Shown here: piece by piece, positions 1 through 9,158 of the stretch
How positions within the stretch are numbered: the first letter of the stretch is position 1
How the letters are laid out: the number at the start of each line of letters is the position of its first letter
Source: Aquimarina sp. ERC-38
GTDB lineage: Bacteria > Bacteroidota > Bacteroidia > Flavobacteriales > Flavobacteriaceae
Assembly (NCBI RefSeq): GCF_026222555.1
Contig: NZ_CP098511.1
Location: forward strand, 477,501-541,500
DNA length: 64,000 bases
Direction of reading: 5' to 3'
Notes under the pieces: model-generated
Seen by the model: only the letters and a program-made list of their open reading frames with translations
Database searches by the model: none
What the model was told of the DNA's origin: nothing
Made by a program: the position numbers and the translations under genes

Positions 1-680
1 GTTGGCGCTACCATGTAAGTCATTATTTTGGGCTAGATAGTGAAAATAAACGTTTACTGGAAGAAAATGAATATTTAAGGAATCAATTATTACAATTACA
101 AACTACTTATGATACAATACCTACACGTAAGGTAGATACCATTAGCTTTGATAGACCTTATACTTTTTATCGCGGATATGTTTATAAAAACGATTATCAT
201 AAAAAAGACAATTACTTACTAATTAATATTGGTGAAAACGATAGTATCTTACCAGATATGGGAGTTATTACTGACAAAGGCATTGTAGGAATTGTAGAAA
301 ATACTTCAGCTAACTACAGCAGGGTACTTTCTATTTTAAATAGTAATTCCAGGATTAATGCTGGTTTAAAAAATTCAAATCAGTACGGTTCTTTAATTTG
401 GGACGGTATGGACCCAAATATTGTTCAGTTGGAAACAGTTCCGCGACAAGCGGTATTAAAAAAAGGAGACACGATTATAACCAATGGACGTTCTACTATT
501 TTTCCTAAGGGTATTGGTATCGGTACTATTGAAAATTTTGAATTGGATCAAAGCCAAAGCTATTATTTAATTAATATCCGGCTTTTTAATGATATGACGG
601 ATATTGGGTTTGTATATGCCATCAAAAATGCAGATAAGCCTGAAATTAATCAATTAGAAAGGTCTGTAGGGAATGAATAA
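1..680 (+). CDS. mreC: Rod shape-determining protein MreC (5' partial)
   Basis: The reading frame is already open at position 3 and runs to the stop at 680, so the N-terminus (cytoplasmic tail and membrane anchor) lies outside the window. The visible start is a Glu/Leu/Asn-rich helix (frame from about 45 to 110, reading SENKRLLEENEYLRNQL), as in the MreC dimerisation coiled coil. It is followed by the beta-rich periplasmic domain with the family-like stretches NIGENDSILPDMGVIT and GIVGIVE. MreC is the periplasmic scaffold that links MreB to the elongation enzymes. It overlaps mreD by 8 bp and leads the mreC-mreD-mrdA-rodA operon; mreB would be expected just upstream. An ATG at 258 is internal and is not the true start. 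Confidence 0.93.
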   Translation, partial: WRYHVSHYFGLDSENKRLLEENEYLRNQLLQLQTTYDTIPTRKVDTISFDRPYTFYRGYVYKNDYHKKDNYLLINIGENDSILPDMGVITDKGIVGIVENTSANYSRVLSILNSNSRINAGLKNSNQYGSLIWDGMDPNIVQLETVPRQAVLKKGDTIITNGRSTIFPKGIGIGTIENFELDQSQSYYLINIRLFNDMTDIGFVYAIKNADKPEINQLERSVGNE

Positions 681-1179
681 TAGTATTTTACTCTATATTT
701 CGAGGTTTGTAGCACTAGTTTTAGCTCAAGTAATACTATTCAATCATATCAATTTTTTAGGATATATTAATCCTTATATCTACATTATTTATATTGCCCT
801 AGCTCCTCTTAATACTCATAAAAGTTTGTTTCTTTTTGTCAGTTTTTTACTAGGGTTGAGTATTGATATGTTTGGAGATTCCGGGGGGGTGCATGCTGCA
901 GCTTGTGTGTCGACGGCTTTTAGTAGGCCAATTATTTTACGATCGGTATTTGGGTTAAGTTATGAATTTCAAACCATGAAATTGAGTCGGGTAGGATTAG
1001 TACCTTTATTCACCTATGTAGCTGCGCTGGTTTCCATACATCATATTATTCTTTTCTCTCTTGAATATTTTAACATTGCGCATATACTTCAAATTGCTAA
1101 AAAAACCTTATTTTCAGGTATATTATCCAGTGTTGTTATCACTATAATTTTAATATTTTTTAGAAAGAAAGATTCATGA
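673..1179 (+). CDS. mreD: Rod shape-determining protein MreD
   Basis: This 168-residue, strongly hydrophobic protein has about five membrane segments, for example around residues 5-25, 30-45, 50-70, 105-130 and 140-163. Size and topology match MreD, the inner-membrane partner of MreC in the elongasome. Sequence conservation in this family is low, so the call rests on topology plus its place between mreC and mrdA. Its start overlaps the mreC end by 8 bp and its stop overlaps the mrdA start in an ATGA arrangement, consistent with translational coupling. Confidence 0.88.
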   Translation: MNNSILLYISRFVALVLAQVILFNHINFLGYINPYIYIIYIALAPLNTHKSLFLFVSFLLGLSIDMFGDSGGVHAAACVSTAFSRPIILRSVFGLSYEFQTMKLSRVGLVPLFTYVAALVSIHHIILFSLEYFNIAHILQIAKKTLFSGILSSVVITIILIFFRKKDS

Positions 1180-3047
1180 GAAAGGTGCTGTTGTATCTGA
1201 TTATTATATCTACCGGACTTATATTTGTTTCCCGTCTATTTTATTTACAGGTTTTAAATACTTCTTTTGCAGCATTGTCTGAAGATAATGCAATCAAAAT
1301 GATTTATGACTATCCGCAACGAGGTGCTGTTTATGATAGAAACGGTAAATTATTGGTGACCAATCAACCTTCTTACGATGTTATGGTAATTCCCAGGGAA
1401 GTCAAAGCTTTTGACACTTTGGAATTCTGCGGAATTTTAGGGATTACTAAAGAACGTTTACTTAAACAACTGAAAAAAGCCAGCGTATATTCTCCACGTG
1501 TGCCTTCGGTAGTAATTCCTCAATTAACTAAAGATGAATACGCCTATTTACAGGAAAAAATGCGAAAATTTACCGGTTTTTACATTCAAAAACGTTCACT
1601 AAGGGATTACCAAACCGAAAATGCTGCTAATGTACTAGGCTATATCGGTGAAGTTAACGAAGCTTTGATCCGTAAAAATCCATATTACTTATCCGGGGAT
1701 TTAATTGGAATGAGTGGTGTCGAAAAACAGTATGAAAATGAACTACGCGGTATTAAAGGAGTTAAACGTATTCAAAAAGATCGGTTTAACCGTGACATTG
1801 GTCCTTATAAAGATGGAAAATTTGACACCTTGCCGGTCAACGGAAATGATTTAACCATTAGCATAGATATTGATCTGCAAGCCTACGGCGAAAAATTAAT
1901 GCAGGGGAAAAGAGGGGGTATTGTTGCTATCGAACCGGCCTCCGGCGAAATTCTGGCAATGGTTACCGCACCCAGCTATAAACCGGAATTATTAGTGGGA
2001 CGAAAACGGTCTCCTAATTTTACTAAAATGTATTACGATACTATTGCGCAACCCCTTTTTGACCGAGGTGTCAAGGGAGCCTATCCACCAGGGTCTCCAT
2101 TTAAAACCATTAATGCGTTGATTGGGTTACAGGAAGAAGTAGTAACCACCGAGGATCGTTTTAGTTGCCGTAACGGGTATTATTACGGTAAAAGCCGAAG
2201 GCGTTTCGGGTGTCATTCGCATCGTAGTCCTTTAAATATGATTCCGGGAATTTCTTACTCTTGTAATGCTTATTTTGCCAATGTATACTTACGAATTATT
2301 AATAAATTTGATACTCCGCAGGAAGGTATTGAAACCTGGCGAAAGCATGTAGAAAGTTTTGGGCTTGGTAATTTTTTAAACAACGACTTGCCTACCGGAA
2401 ATTCAGGAAAAGTACCTACCGCCAAGTATTATGATAAGGTGTACCAATACCCAAAATATAAATGGTTTGCCACTAATACTATTTCTAATTCTATCGGACA
2501 AGGGGAAGTCCTGGCTACCCCTTTACAACTGGCAAATATGACGGCTGCTATTGCCAATCGTGGCTATTATATCACTCCGCATATGTTAAAAAAGAGAGAA
2601 GGAAAACCGATCACCGACCCGAATTATATGCAACCCAAGTATACGACCATTGATACAAAACATTTTGAACCGGTGGTAGAAGGGATGCACCAAGTATTTA
2701 CACAAGGTACAGCCAGTTTTTTACAATCCCCCGGTATTGATATCTGTGGAAAAACAGGAACGGCTGAGAATTTTACTAAAATTGATGGCGAACGGGTACA
2801 GTTAACGGATCATTCGGTCTTTATTGCTTTTGCTCCCAAAGATAATCCTAAAATTGCCTTATCAGTATTCGTAGAGAATGGACATTATGGTTCAAAATAC
2901 GCAGGTAGGATGGCTACCTTGATGATTGAAAAATACTTAAAAGAAAAGATTGAACGTACCGACCTGGAAGACTGGGTATTTAGTCATTCCTTAGAAGAAG
3001 AATATGCCAAACCTCTTAGCGGGGAACCTTTTAAAATCAACCAATAA
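1176..3047 (+). CDS. mrdA: Penicillin-binding protein 2 (elongation transpeptidase)
   Basis: This is a 623-residue class B PBP that cross-links peptidoglycan during lateral growth with RodA. It has one N-terminal membrane anchor (about 4-24), a pedestal domain with GVYDRNGKLL-like sequence (here RGAVYDRNGKLLVTNQPSYD), and a C-terminal transpeptidase domain. Catalytic motifs are visible: SPFK with Ser307 and Lys310, SCN at 362-364, and KTGT starting at Lys526. Between the first two motifs lies a Cys/His-rich stretch (FSCRNG ... FGCHSH) that could be a metal site. The start overlaps the mreD stop by 4 bp, and the stop overlaps the rodA ATG by one base. Confidence 0.96.
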   Translation: MRKVLLYLIIISTGLIFVSRLFYLQVLNTSFAALSEDNAIKMIYDYPQRGAVYDRNGKLLVTNQPSYDVMVIPREVKAFDTLEFCGILGITKERLLKQLKKASVYSPRVPSVVIPQLTKDEYAYLQEKMRKFTGFYIQKRSLRDYQTENAANVLGYIGEVNEALIRKNPYYLSGDLIGMSGVEKQYENELRGIKGVKRIQKDRFNRDIGPYKDGKFDTLPVNGNDLTISIDIDLQAYGEKLMQGKRGGIVAIEPASGEILAMVTAPSYKPELLVGRKRSPNFTKMYYDTIAQPLFDRGVKGAYPPGSPFKTINALIGLQEEVVTTEDRFSCRNGYYYGKSRRRFGCHSHRSPLNMIPGISYSCNAYFANVYLRIINKFDTPQEGIETWRKHVESFGLGNFLNNDLPTGNSGKVPTAKYYDKVYQYPKYKWFATNTISNSIGQGEVLATPLQLANMTAAIANRGYYITPHMLKKREGKPITDPNYMQPKYTTIDTKHFEPVVEGMHQVFTQGTASFLQSPGIDICGKTGTAENFTKIDGERVQLTDHSVFIAFAPKDNPKIALSVFVENGHYGSKYAGRMATLMIEKYLKEKIERTDLEDWVFSHSLEEEYAKPLSGEPFKINQ

Positions 3048-4300
3048 TGTCAAGATCTACAGTAGCCTCTGTTGATTGGGTTGCCATCTTACTTTTTCTG
3101 GCATTGGTATTATTCGGGTGGGCAAATATTTACTCTGCTTCTTACGGAGATCAGGAGTTATCCATTACCGATTTTTCACAGGTAGCCGTAAAACAAGGCT
3201 ATTGGATCGTTTTAAGTATTACCATGATTATTATGATCATGGCACTTGAAGCAAAATTCTTTGAACGTTTTGCCGGATTGATCTATGTCATTTCTTTACT
3301 ATCTCTCCTCGGACTCTTTGTATTTGGAAAAACCATTTCCGGAGCAACTTCCTGGTATAATTTAGGTTTTATGAGCTTGCAACCTTCAGAATTTGCTAAA
3401 GCTGCAACTGCCCTAGCTCTGGCAAAGTTTTTAAGTGACTTGCAAACCAACTTAAAACTAATGAATCATCAACTTAGGGCATTTTTGATTATAGCCCTAC
3501 CTGCTTTATTTATCATACCGCAACCTGATCCTGGAAGTGCCTTAGTATACGCTGCTTTCTTTTTTCCGTTATACCGGGAAGGTTTGGCTGCTATGTATTT
3601 AATTATTGGAGCTTCTGCCAGTATTTTATTTGTACTTACTTTACTTATTGCCCCGGTTTGGGTGGTCAGTGGAGTTGCTTTACTTATGGGGATTGTTCTA
3701 TTTGTCCAACGAAAAAAACGTCCGAAATACGCTGTTTTTGCAGGGACTTTATTAGTCATTGTCGCCTTTTGCTTTTCAGTGGACTATATTTTTAACCACG
3801 TCTTTGAACAACGGCACCGGGACCGGTTTAATATTGTTTTAGGTAAAGAAGTAGATGCTAAAGGAATTGGGTACAATACCAACCAAAGCGAAATTGCCAT
3901 TGGTAGTGGCAGTTGGCTAGGTAAAGGCTGGACGGAAGGTACACAAACCAAAGGAGGTTTTGTTCCCGAACAACATACCGATTATATCTTTAGTACCGTG
4001 GGTGAAGAATGGGGCTTTTTAGGAGCCACCTCTGTAATCTTACTATTTGTTAGTCTAATGATGCGTCTGATTTACCTGGCCGAACGTCAAAAATCCCAAT
4101 TCAGCCGGGTGTACGGATACAGTGTGGTAGGGGTGTTATTTATACATTTTGCGGTAAATGTAGGGATGGTTACCGGATTATTTCCTACAGTGGGTATCCC
4201 CCTCCCTTTTTTCAGCTACGGAGGTTCCGGACTTTGGGGATTCACTTTATTACTTTTTATTTTTATTAAATTAGATGCGAATCGGGTAAATGAGTGGTAG
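3047..4300 (+). CDS. rodA: Peptidoglycan glycosyltransferase RodA
   Basis: This 417-residue SEDS-family polytopic membrane protein polymerises lipid II glycan strands in the elongasome and works with the PBP2 encoded just upstream. Recognisable SEDS stretches include GATSWYNLGFMSLQPSEFAK near residue 100, PQPDPGSALVY near 158, and the C-terminal GMVTGLFPTVGIPLPFFSYGGSG block. About ten hydrophobic segments are visible. The ATG overlaps the final base of the mrdA stop, so the two are probably translated together. It is the last intact gene of the rod operon; the following sequence decays into an ABC transporter remnant with no obvious strong terminator. Confidence 0.96.
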   Translation: MSRSTVASVDWVAILLFLALVLFGWANIYSASYGDQELSITDFSQVAVKQGYWIVLSITMIIMIMALEAKFFERFAGLIYVISLLSLLGLFVFGKTISGATSWYNLGFMSLQPSEFAKAATALALAKFLSDLQTNLKLMNHQLRAFLIIALPALFIIPQPDPGSALVYAAFFFPLYREGLAAMYLIIGASASILFVLTLLIAPVWVVSGVALLMGIVLFVQRKKRPKYAVFAGTLLVIVAFCFSVDYIFNHVFEQRHRDRFNIVLGKEVDAKGIGYNTNQSEIAIGSGSWLGKGWTEGTQTKGGFVPEQHTDYIFSTVGEEWGFLGATSVILLFVSLMMRLIYLAERQKSQFSRVYGYSVVGVLFIHFAVNVGMVTGLFPTVGIPLPFFSYGGSGLWGFTLLLFIFIKLDANRVNEW

Positions 4301-4310
4301 GTTTTTTTAA

Positions 4311-4646
4311 TTTGGAATTACCCTAGCATTAAAAGAATTTATAAAAATTAGTGCAGGCGGCAATGATCTTTCAGGTGGTCAAAAACAACGAATTCTTATT
4401 TCATGAGCAACCTATAAAAATCTAAAATATATGGTTTTAGATGAAGCTACTTCTACCTTGGATGCAACAAACGAAAAAGAAAATCATAATAATCTAAAAC
4501 GATTATTTAAAAATAAAACTATTGTAATTATAGCACATAGATTGAGTACCGCTCAAAACGCAGATCAAATTATTATGTTATCCGAAGGAAATCTCGTAGA
4601 ACAAGGAACCCACCAAACACTAATTAGAAAAAAACAGAATGAATAG
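4311..4646 (+). pseudogene. Remnant of an ABC exporter ATPase C-terminus
   Basis: An open frame from 4311 carries the C-terminal half of an ABC ATPase: signature LSGGQ at about 4368, then QRILIS, an in-frame TGA at 4404-4406, then Walker B (VLDEATSTLD, from about 4434) and the H-loop (IIAHRLST). The TGA sits where an Arg codon (AGA) would normally precede the Ala of the I-A-R-A type motif, so a single base change explains it. No Walker A or membrane domain precedes it, so this is a truncated relic. SAGGNDLSGGQ is typical of bacteriocin or peptidase-containing exporters, but that assignment is inference. An ORF starting at the ATG 4431 would give only 71 residues and is not a functional ATPase. 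Confidence 0.8.
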
Positions 4647-4722
4647 TTTTTTATTTATAGCAGAATAAGATAAGTATTACATAACATTTTACATGTTTTT
4701 TAGGTTTCAATATGTAATAACT

Positions 4723-4772
4723 GTTCTAGAATTATAAATGAAAAATCGTCATACGCTATCTAGTTCTAGAAC
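4723..4772. promoter_or_regulatory. Pair of GTTCTAGAAC-like palindromes upstream of the receptor gene
   Basis: The gap 4647-4971 holds no gene. It contains two near-identical palindromes, GTTCTAGAAT at 4723-4732 and GTTCTAGAAC at 4763-4772, whose starts are 40 bp apart (close to four helical turns). This spacing puts both on the same DNA face, as expected for a dimeric or cooperative regulator. A weak -7-like box (TACTTTCG, about 4943) lies nearer the receptor gene at 4972. The regulator is unknown; the LytTR protein encoded at 8359 is a candidate only by proximity. Confidence 0.35.
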
Positions 4773-4971
4773 AAGCTTTTTCAATACCAGTTCAGTTGAA
4801 ACGGCTTTTTTATTATGCAATCTCCTTGAAATAATAAAAACTGCAAAACTTAAAATAATTCTTTAACGAAACTTTTTACCATTTTAACTGAAAATAAACC
4901 CGGTTGCACGGAAAGCCCTTTCTACATAGTTAGTGACCTTATACTTTCGTTGAAAATTAATTTAATTAGAA

Positions 4972-7338
4972 ATGCGATCATTTATCTCTATTACATTCAT
5001 ACTCTTACTAAAGTTAAACCCAGTTTTAGGGCAGTACGCGATTCAAGGTACAGTTACTGATATGGACAAGCAACCCTTACCTTTTGCAAATGTCATACTT
5101 TACCAAAATCAAAATAAAAACCCAGTGAATGCAATGGCTACCAGTACCGAGGGTGGCTATATTTTTTCGGATCTGCCAAAAGGCAATTATAAAATTCAGG
5201 TCTCTATGCTTGGATTTGAAACTAAAACCTCCGAATTTAAGGTGTTAGATAAAAACATACCTTTAGTTGAATTAAATTTTATCTTAGTATTCGAACAATT
5301 AGATGAAGTAGTGATTACTGTTAAAAAACCAATAATCCGACAAACCGCAGAAAAAATAATCGTAGATATAGAAAATTCTCAGCTTATAAATTCAAATTTA
5401 CAGGATGTAATGAAGAAGATCCCAGGTGTTATCGTAACTAATAATACTCTTAGCTACGCGGGACAAAGTAATTTAAGAATACTAATCAATGGCAAATCAA
5501 CTGATTTTATGGATGTGACCTCCTTACTAAGAGAAATGCCTTCAGATAATATTGCCAGGGTCGAACTTATCCAGCAACCCGGAGCAGAATACGATGCCCA
5601 GGGTACAGGACCTTTAATTAATATTATATTAAAGAAAAATGTTAACCTTGGGATCAACGGTAATGCCCGGCAACTGGTAGGTTATGATAACGATTGGCTA
5701 CATTCAACAAGGGCATCCTTATCTAATTATGAGAATCAATTGAACTGGCAGGTAAATGCCGGATACTATAAAAATGCATGGAGAGAAGACTTAATTATAT
5801 CCAGAAAAGTTAGGGATCAGCGATTTGATCAAGTTTCTATATCCCCTTTTGACCCTCTAAGTATTAATTTGAGCAGTAGACTGGATTATTATATCAATGA
5901 GCAGACGACTATCGGAGCTAATATTACTACCAATCAAAGTGAGTCAAAAAGAGAAACAAAAAATACAACAACTATTAGTAATCAAACTGCATCCCAAAAG
6001 CTAGTTACTAACAACGCATTAGATGGTAATTGGAGTAATTATACCTTTAATCCCTATTTGGAATACGATGATGATAAAAATAAAATTGTTTTAGATCTCA
6101 ATTATGTAAATTACAGTTCTGAAGATATTAATCAATTATTTCGGATTGGAAATAGCGGTATTACATTTAGAAATCAGGAATATAATCAAAGTGCTAAGTT
6201 TGATATAGTAACGTACAAAGGAGATTATCGACGTCAAATAAGTAAAGACATCACATGGAGCGGAGGTATTAAATATACCGATGTTGATTCTGACAGTAAT
6301 CTGCTATCGTTCATTCAAGATAATAATGGAATTTTTATTGATAATACTGATCAAACGAATCAATTTCAAATAGATGAAAATATCATTGCTGTATACAACA
6401 AATTAGTTCTGGATTATGAAACCTGGACGCTTTCACTAGGGTTGCGGTGGGAAGAAAGCAATACACAAGGAACTTCTATAACCGAAGATCAAACGTTGAC
6501 CCGAAAAATTTCGAAATGGTTCCCCAGTGTAAGTTTCAGTCATGTGATAAAAGATAACCTGGATGCGAATATCGCGTACAGCTATAGGATTAATAGGCCT
6601 GCTTATAATACTTTAAATTCATTTGTATATTATTACGACCCTTTCACTTTTGAAGCTGGCAACCCAACCTTAAAACCTGCGCTAACTAATAGTATGCAAT
6701 TTAACCTTACCTATGATAAGCAACCCTTTTTTACGGTAGGTTATAAAAACACATCAGATCAATTATTTCAAATTTTAAATCAAAACGATAATACAGGTGA
6801 CGCATCGAGGACAGTTATAAATATTCAGGAGAATGAAAACTGGAGTTTTAGATTGTTTGGTCCTTTAAATTTTATAAATAAATTAGACGGTTTCACAGGT
6901 ATAATTGCCAACCATAATAATTACAAGGATGAATCCCTATTGCCAGAATTAGATTTATCTAAGTGGAGTTTGACCTGGTACACGAGTGCTCAATACGAAC
7001 TACCATTTAAGATTAATTCCGAAATATCAGGATACTATACTTCAGGTGGATTAGAAGGACAAATTGAATATGAATGGCTTGCTGGTCTTGATTTTGCCGT
7101 TAGCAAATCATTTTTTGATAACCAAATTAAAGTAACCTTAGAATGGGAAGAAATTTTGGATCGAGAGTTTTTAGGTAATATCAATTATGATAATATCGAA
7201 GCAGATATTACCAGTAATTGGTCCCGAAGAAATGTGTATTTTCAAATTAGTTATAATTTTGGATCAAAGTTCAATAAAAGTAATAAAAGAGCTGAAATAT
7301 CCAAAGAGGAAATTGATAGAATAGGTACTAAAAATTAA
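4972..7338 (+). CDS. TonB-dependent receptor, outer-membrane beta-barrel family
   Basis: This 788-residue protein has a signal peptide (about 1-20, ending GQYA). Next come a carboxypeptidase-regulatory-like beta-sandwich (about 22-105, AIQGTVTDMDKQPLPFANV), a plug domain (about 110-220, with NSNLQDVMKKIPGV and the LIQQPGAEYDAQGTGPLINI segment) and a C-terminal barrel of the OMP_b-brl_3 type. It lacks a clear SusD partner, so it resembles the standalone receptors of Bacteroidota whose ligands are usually unknown. A sensor kinase and LytTR regulator follow 7 bp and 5 bp apart in the same direction, so the three genes probably form one unit. Confidence 0.88.
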   Translation: MRSFISITFILLLKLNPVLGQYAIQGTVTDMDKQPLPFANVILYQNQNKNPVNAMATSTEGGYIFSDLPKGNYKIQVSMLGFETKTSEFKVLDKNIPLVELNFILVFEQLDEVVITVKKPIIRQTAEKIIVDIENSQLINSNLQDVMKKIPGVIVTNNTLSYAGQSNLRILINGKSTDFMDVTSLLREMPSDNIARVELIQQPGAEYDAQGTGPLINIILKKNVNLGINGNARQLVGYDNDWLHSTRASLSNYENQLNWQVNAGYYKNAWREDLIISRKVRDQRFDQVSISPFDPLSINLSSRLDYYINEQTTIGANITTNQSESKRETKNTTTISNQTASQKLVTNNALDGNWSNYTFNPYLEYDDDKNKIVLDLNYVNYSSEDINQLFRIGNSGITFRNQEYNQSAKFDIVTYKGDYRRQISKDITWSGGIKYTDVDSDSNLLSFIQDNNGIFIDNTDQTNQFQIDENIIAVYNKLVLDYETWTLSLGLRWEESNTQGTSITEDQTLTRKISKWFPSVSFSHVIKDNLDANIAYSYRINRPAYNTLNSFVYYYDPFTFEAGNPTLKPALTNSMQFNLTYDKQPFFTVGYKNTSDQLFQILNQNDNTGDASRTVINIQENENWSFRLFGPLNFINKLDGFTGIIANHNNYKDESLLPELDLSKWSLTWYTSAQYELPFKINSEISGYYTSGGLEGQIEYEWLAGLDFAVSKSFFDNQIKVTLEWEEILDREFLGNINYDNIEADITSNWSRRNVYFQISYNFGSKFNKSNKRAEISKEEIDRIGTKN

Positions 7339-7345
7339 TCTAAGT

Positions 7346-8353
7346 ATGAACACCAAGATAAATTCAACGGATTATATTCTTCTCGGTGCTTATTTCATGG
7401 TATCCGCCCTTATTCAATTTTTTACCTATTATGACGCTAATAGTTTGATCAAAGAGTATTTATTAGATATCCCTATAGATATTATTACTGCACTCATTTT
7501 TATTTTTTTATTTATGGGATGGCTTATACCTAATTTTATAGTTCGTAAGAAACAATATTTTAAATTTATAATTTTTGGTTTAGTTATTATGTTAGTTTTA
7601 GGCTTTATAGATTATACTGTTAATTTTTACTCCGGAGAAAATGACTGGAATATCTACCCTTCCTTTTGGAAATTATGTAGAATAAGTATTACCGTAATGG
7701 CCGAAGAAAGTTCACTACCTCTAGGTTTATTATTAGGGAAAAAGTATTATGAAGGACAGCTCCAGTACTCTGAAATAAAACGAGAACAAAAAGAACATGA
7801 ACTTAAATTATTACGATCTCAAATTGATCCACATTTTTTATTCAATAATTTAAATACCTTGGATGCTTTAATTGATAGCGACCCAAAAAAAGCAAAGGAG
7901 TATATTAACCGGCTATCTTTAATTTATAGGTATTTGATTCAAACTAAGGAAGCAGAAGTGATGGAATTATCTAAGGAAGTACAATTTGCGGAAAATTATA
8001 TTTTTTTAATTCAAACACGGTTCTATGAGGATTATAATTTTGAAATTATTGAAAATAAAAAAAATCTAAATAAATACATCCCTACTAGCGCTTTACAATC
8101 TTTATTAGAAAATATCGTAAAACACAACAAAGCCAGCCATCATCAAAAGATAGAGAGCAAAATAATTATAGATGAGGAATGGTTAACGGTAACAAATACT
8201 AAATCTGATATAAATAATATGAAAGAGACGCTAGGAACCGGACTCGAAAATTTAAAAAGAAGGTATGAACTTTTATCAGATCAAAATATTATTATCAAAG
8301 ATCACCCGAATGAATTTATAATAACCATTCCCATTTTAAAATTAAGTGCGTAA
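7346..8353 (+). CDS. LytS-type sensor histidine kinase
   Basis: This 335-residue membrane kinase has about four transmembrane segments in residues 10-135, a short coiled linker (about 138-157) and a His_kinase domain. The phospho-acceptor is His163 in SQIDPHFLFNNLNTL, the hallmark of the LytS/YehU class. The ATPase part carries an N-box-like LLENIVKHN and a glycine box GTGLENLKRRYELL. It has no extracytoplasmic domain of size, so it probably senses something in or near the membrane. It sits between the receptor gene and its cognate LytTR regulator, with gaps of 7 and 5 bp. Confidence 0.9.
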   Translation: MNTKINSTDYILLGAYFMVSALIQFFTYYDANSLIKEYLLDIPIDIITALIFIFLFMGWLIPNFIVRKKQYFKFIIFGLVIMLVLGFIDYTVNFYSGENDWNIYPSFWKLCRISITVMAEESSLPLGLLLGKKYYEGQLQYSEIKREQKEHELKLLRSQIDPHFLFNNLNTLDALIDSDPKKAKEYINRLSLIYRYLIQTKEAEVMELSKEVQFAENYIFLIQTRFYEDYNFEIIENKKNLNKYIPTSALQSLLENIVKHNKASHHQKIESKIIIDEEWLTVTNTKSDINNMKETLGTGLENLKRRYELLSDQNIIIKDHPNEFIITIPILKLSA

Positions 8354-8358
8354 AGAGG

Positions 8359-9132
8359 ATGATAACATTAAAAATTTTAATTTTAGAGGATGAAATTCCC
8401 GCATATCAAAAACTATTATCCTATTTAGAAATTTCGTTAAATAATAAATTGAAACATGACTGGGCTCGAACAAATGCGGCAGGAGAAAATTTTTTAAATA
8501 ATAATCAATATGACCTTATCTTATCTGACATTCAATTATTAGATGGACTTTCTTTTGATTTATTTGAGAAAGCGGATAATAAAACTCCTATTATATTTTG
8601 TTCTGCATACGATGACTACTTATTAAAAGCTTTTCATACCTACGGAATTTCATACATCCTAAAACCATATTCCCAAAAAGAGTTAGAAAATGCTTTGCAG
8701 AAATACCAATCTCTTTTTGAAGGGAATACGAAAGAAATTCTGGACAACACTACCCTTCAAAAGCTAAAAACGGTACTTTCTGATAATACGATTGAATACA
8801 AAAAACGTTTCGTTATTAAAAAACCGAATGGAATTCAATTAATTAACACATCAGATATCAGTTTTATAGAAGCATCTGGAGATTTCTGTATTGCAACTGA
8901 TGAAAAAGGCAGTCGTCATATAATATCTTCAAAAATAAGTGTGTTATCCAATCAATTGAACCCTAAAGCATTCTTTAAAATTAATAGAAGTCAAGTAGTT
9001 AATGTTACCTTTATTGAATCTATAGAAACCCATTTTAAAAACAGATTATTGCTAAAAATGAAAGGTGTTCCAGATAAAGTAATGACAAGTTCTAATACTA
9101 CTGCAAGTTTTAGAAAGTGGATTGAAAGTTAA
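8359..9132 (+). CDS. LytTR-family response regulator
   Basis: This 257-residue protein has an N-terminal receiver domain (about 4-120) with acidic pocket LEDE, phospho-acceptor Asp57 (LSDIQL), Ser82 and Lys102 (LKPYS). A LytTR DNA-binding domain follows (about 150-255, with FIEASGDFC, the mid-domain FFKINRSQVVNV and a basic end). A purine-rich AAAGAGG precedes the ATG, an unusually good ribosome-binding site for this genome. It should be phosphorylated by the kinase encoded just upstream. LytTR regulators usually bind short direct repeats, so the palindromes near 4723-4772 are not an obvious match. Confidence 0.92.
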   Translation: MITLKILILEDEIPAYQKLLSYLEISLNNKLKHDWARTNAAGENFLNNNQYDLILSDIQLLDGLSFDLFEKADNKTPIIFCSAYDDYLLKAFHTYGISYILKPYSQKELENALQKYQSLFEGNTKEILDNTTLQKLKTVLSDNTIEYKKRFVIKKPNGIQLINTSDISFIEASGDFCIATDEKGSRHIISSKISVLSNQLNPKAFFKINRSQVVNVTFIESIETHFKNRLLLKMKGVPDKVMTSSNTTASFRKWIES

Positions 9133-9158
9133 ATAATTTGAATGTAAGTTCAAGAATT

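Noticed and set aside
3469..3759. Antisense 96-residue frame in rodA
   Set aside because: It is a shadow of the well-supported rodA frame.
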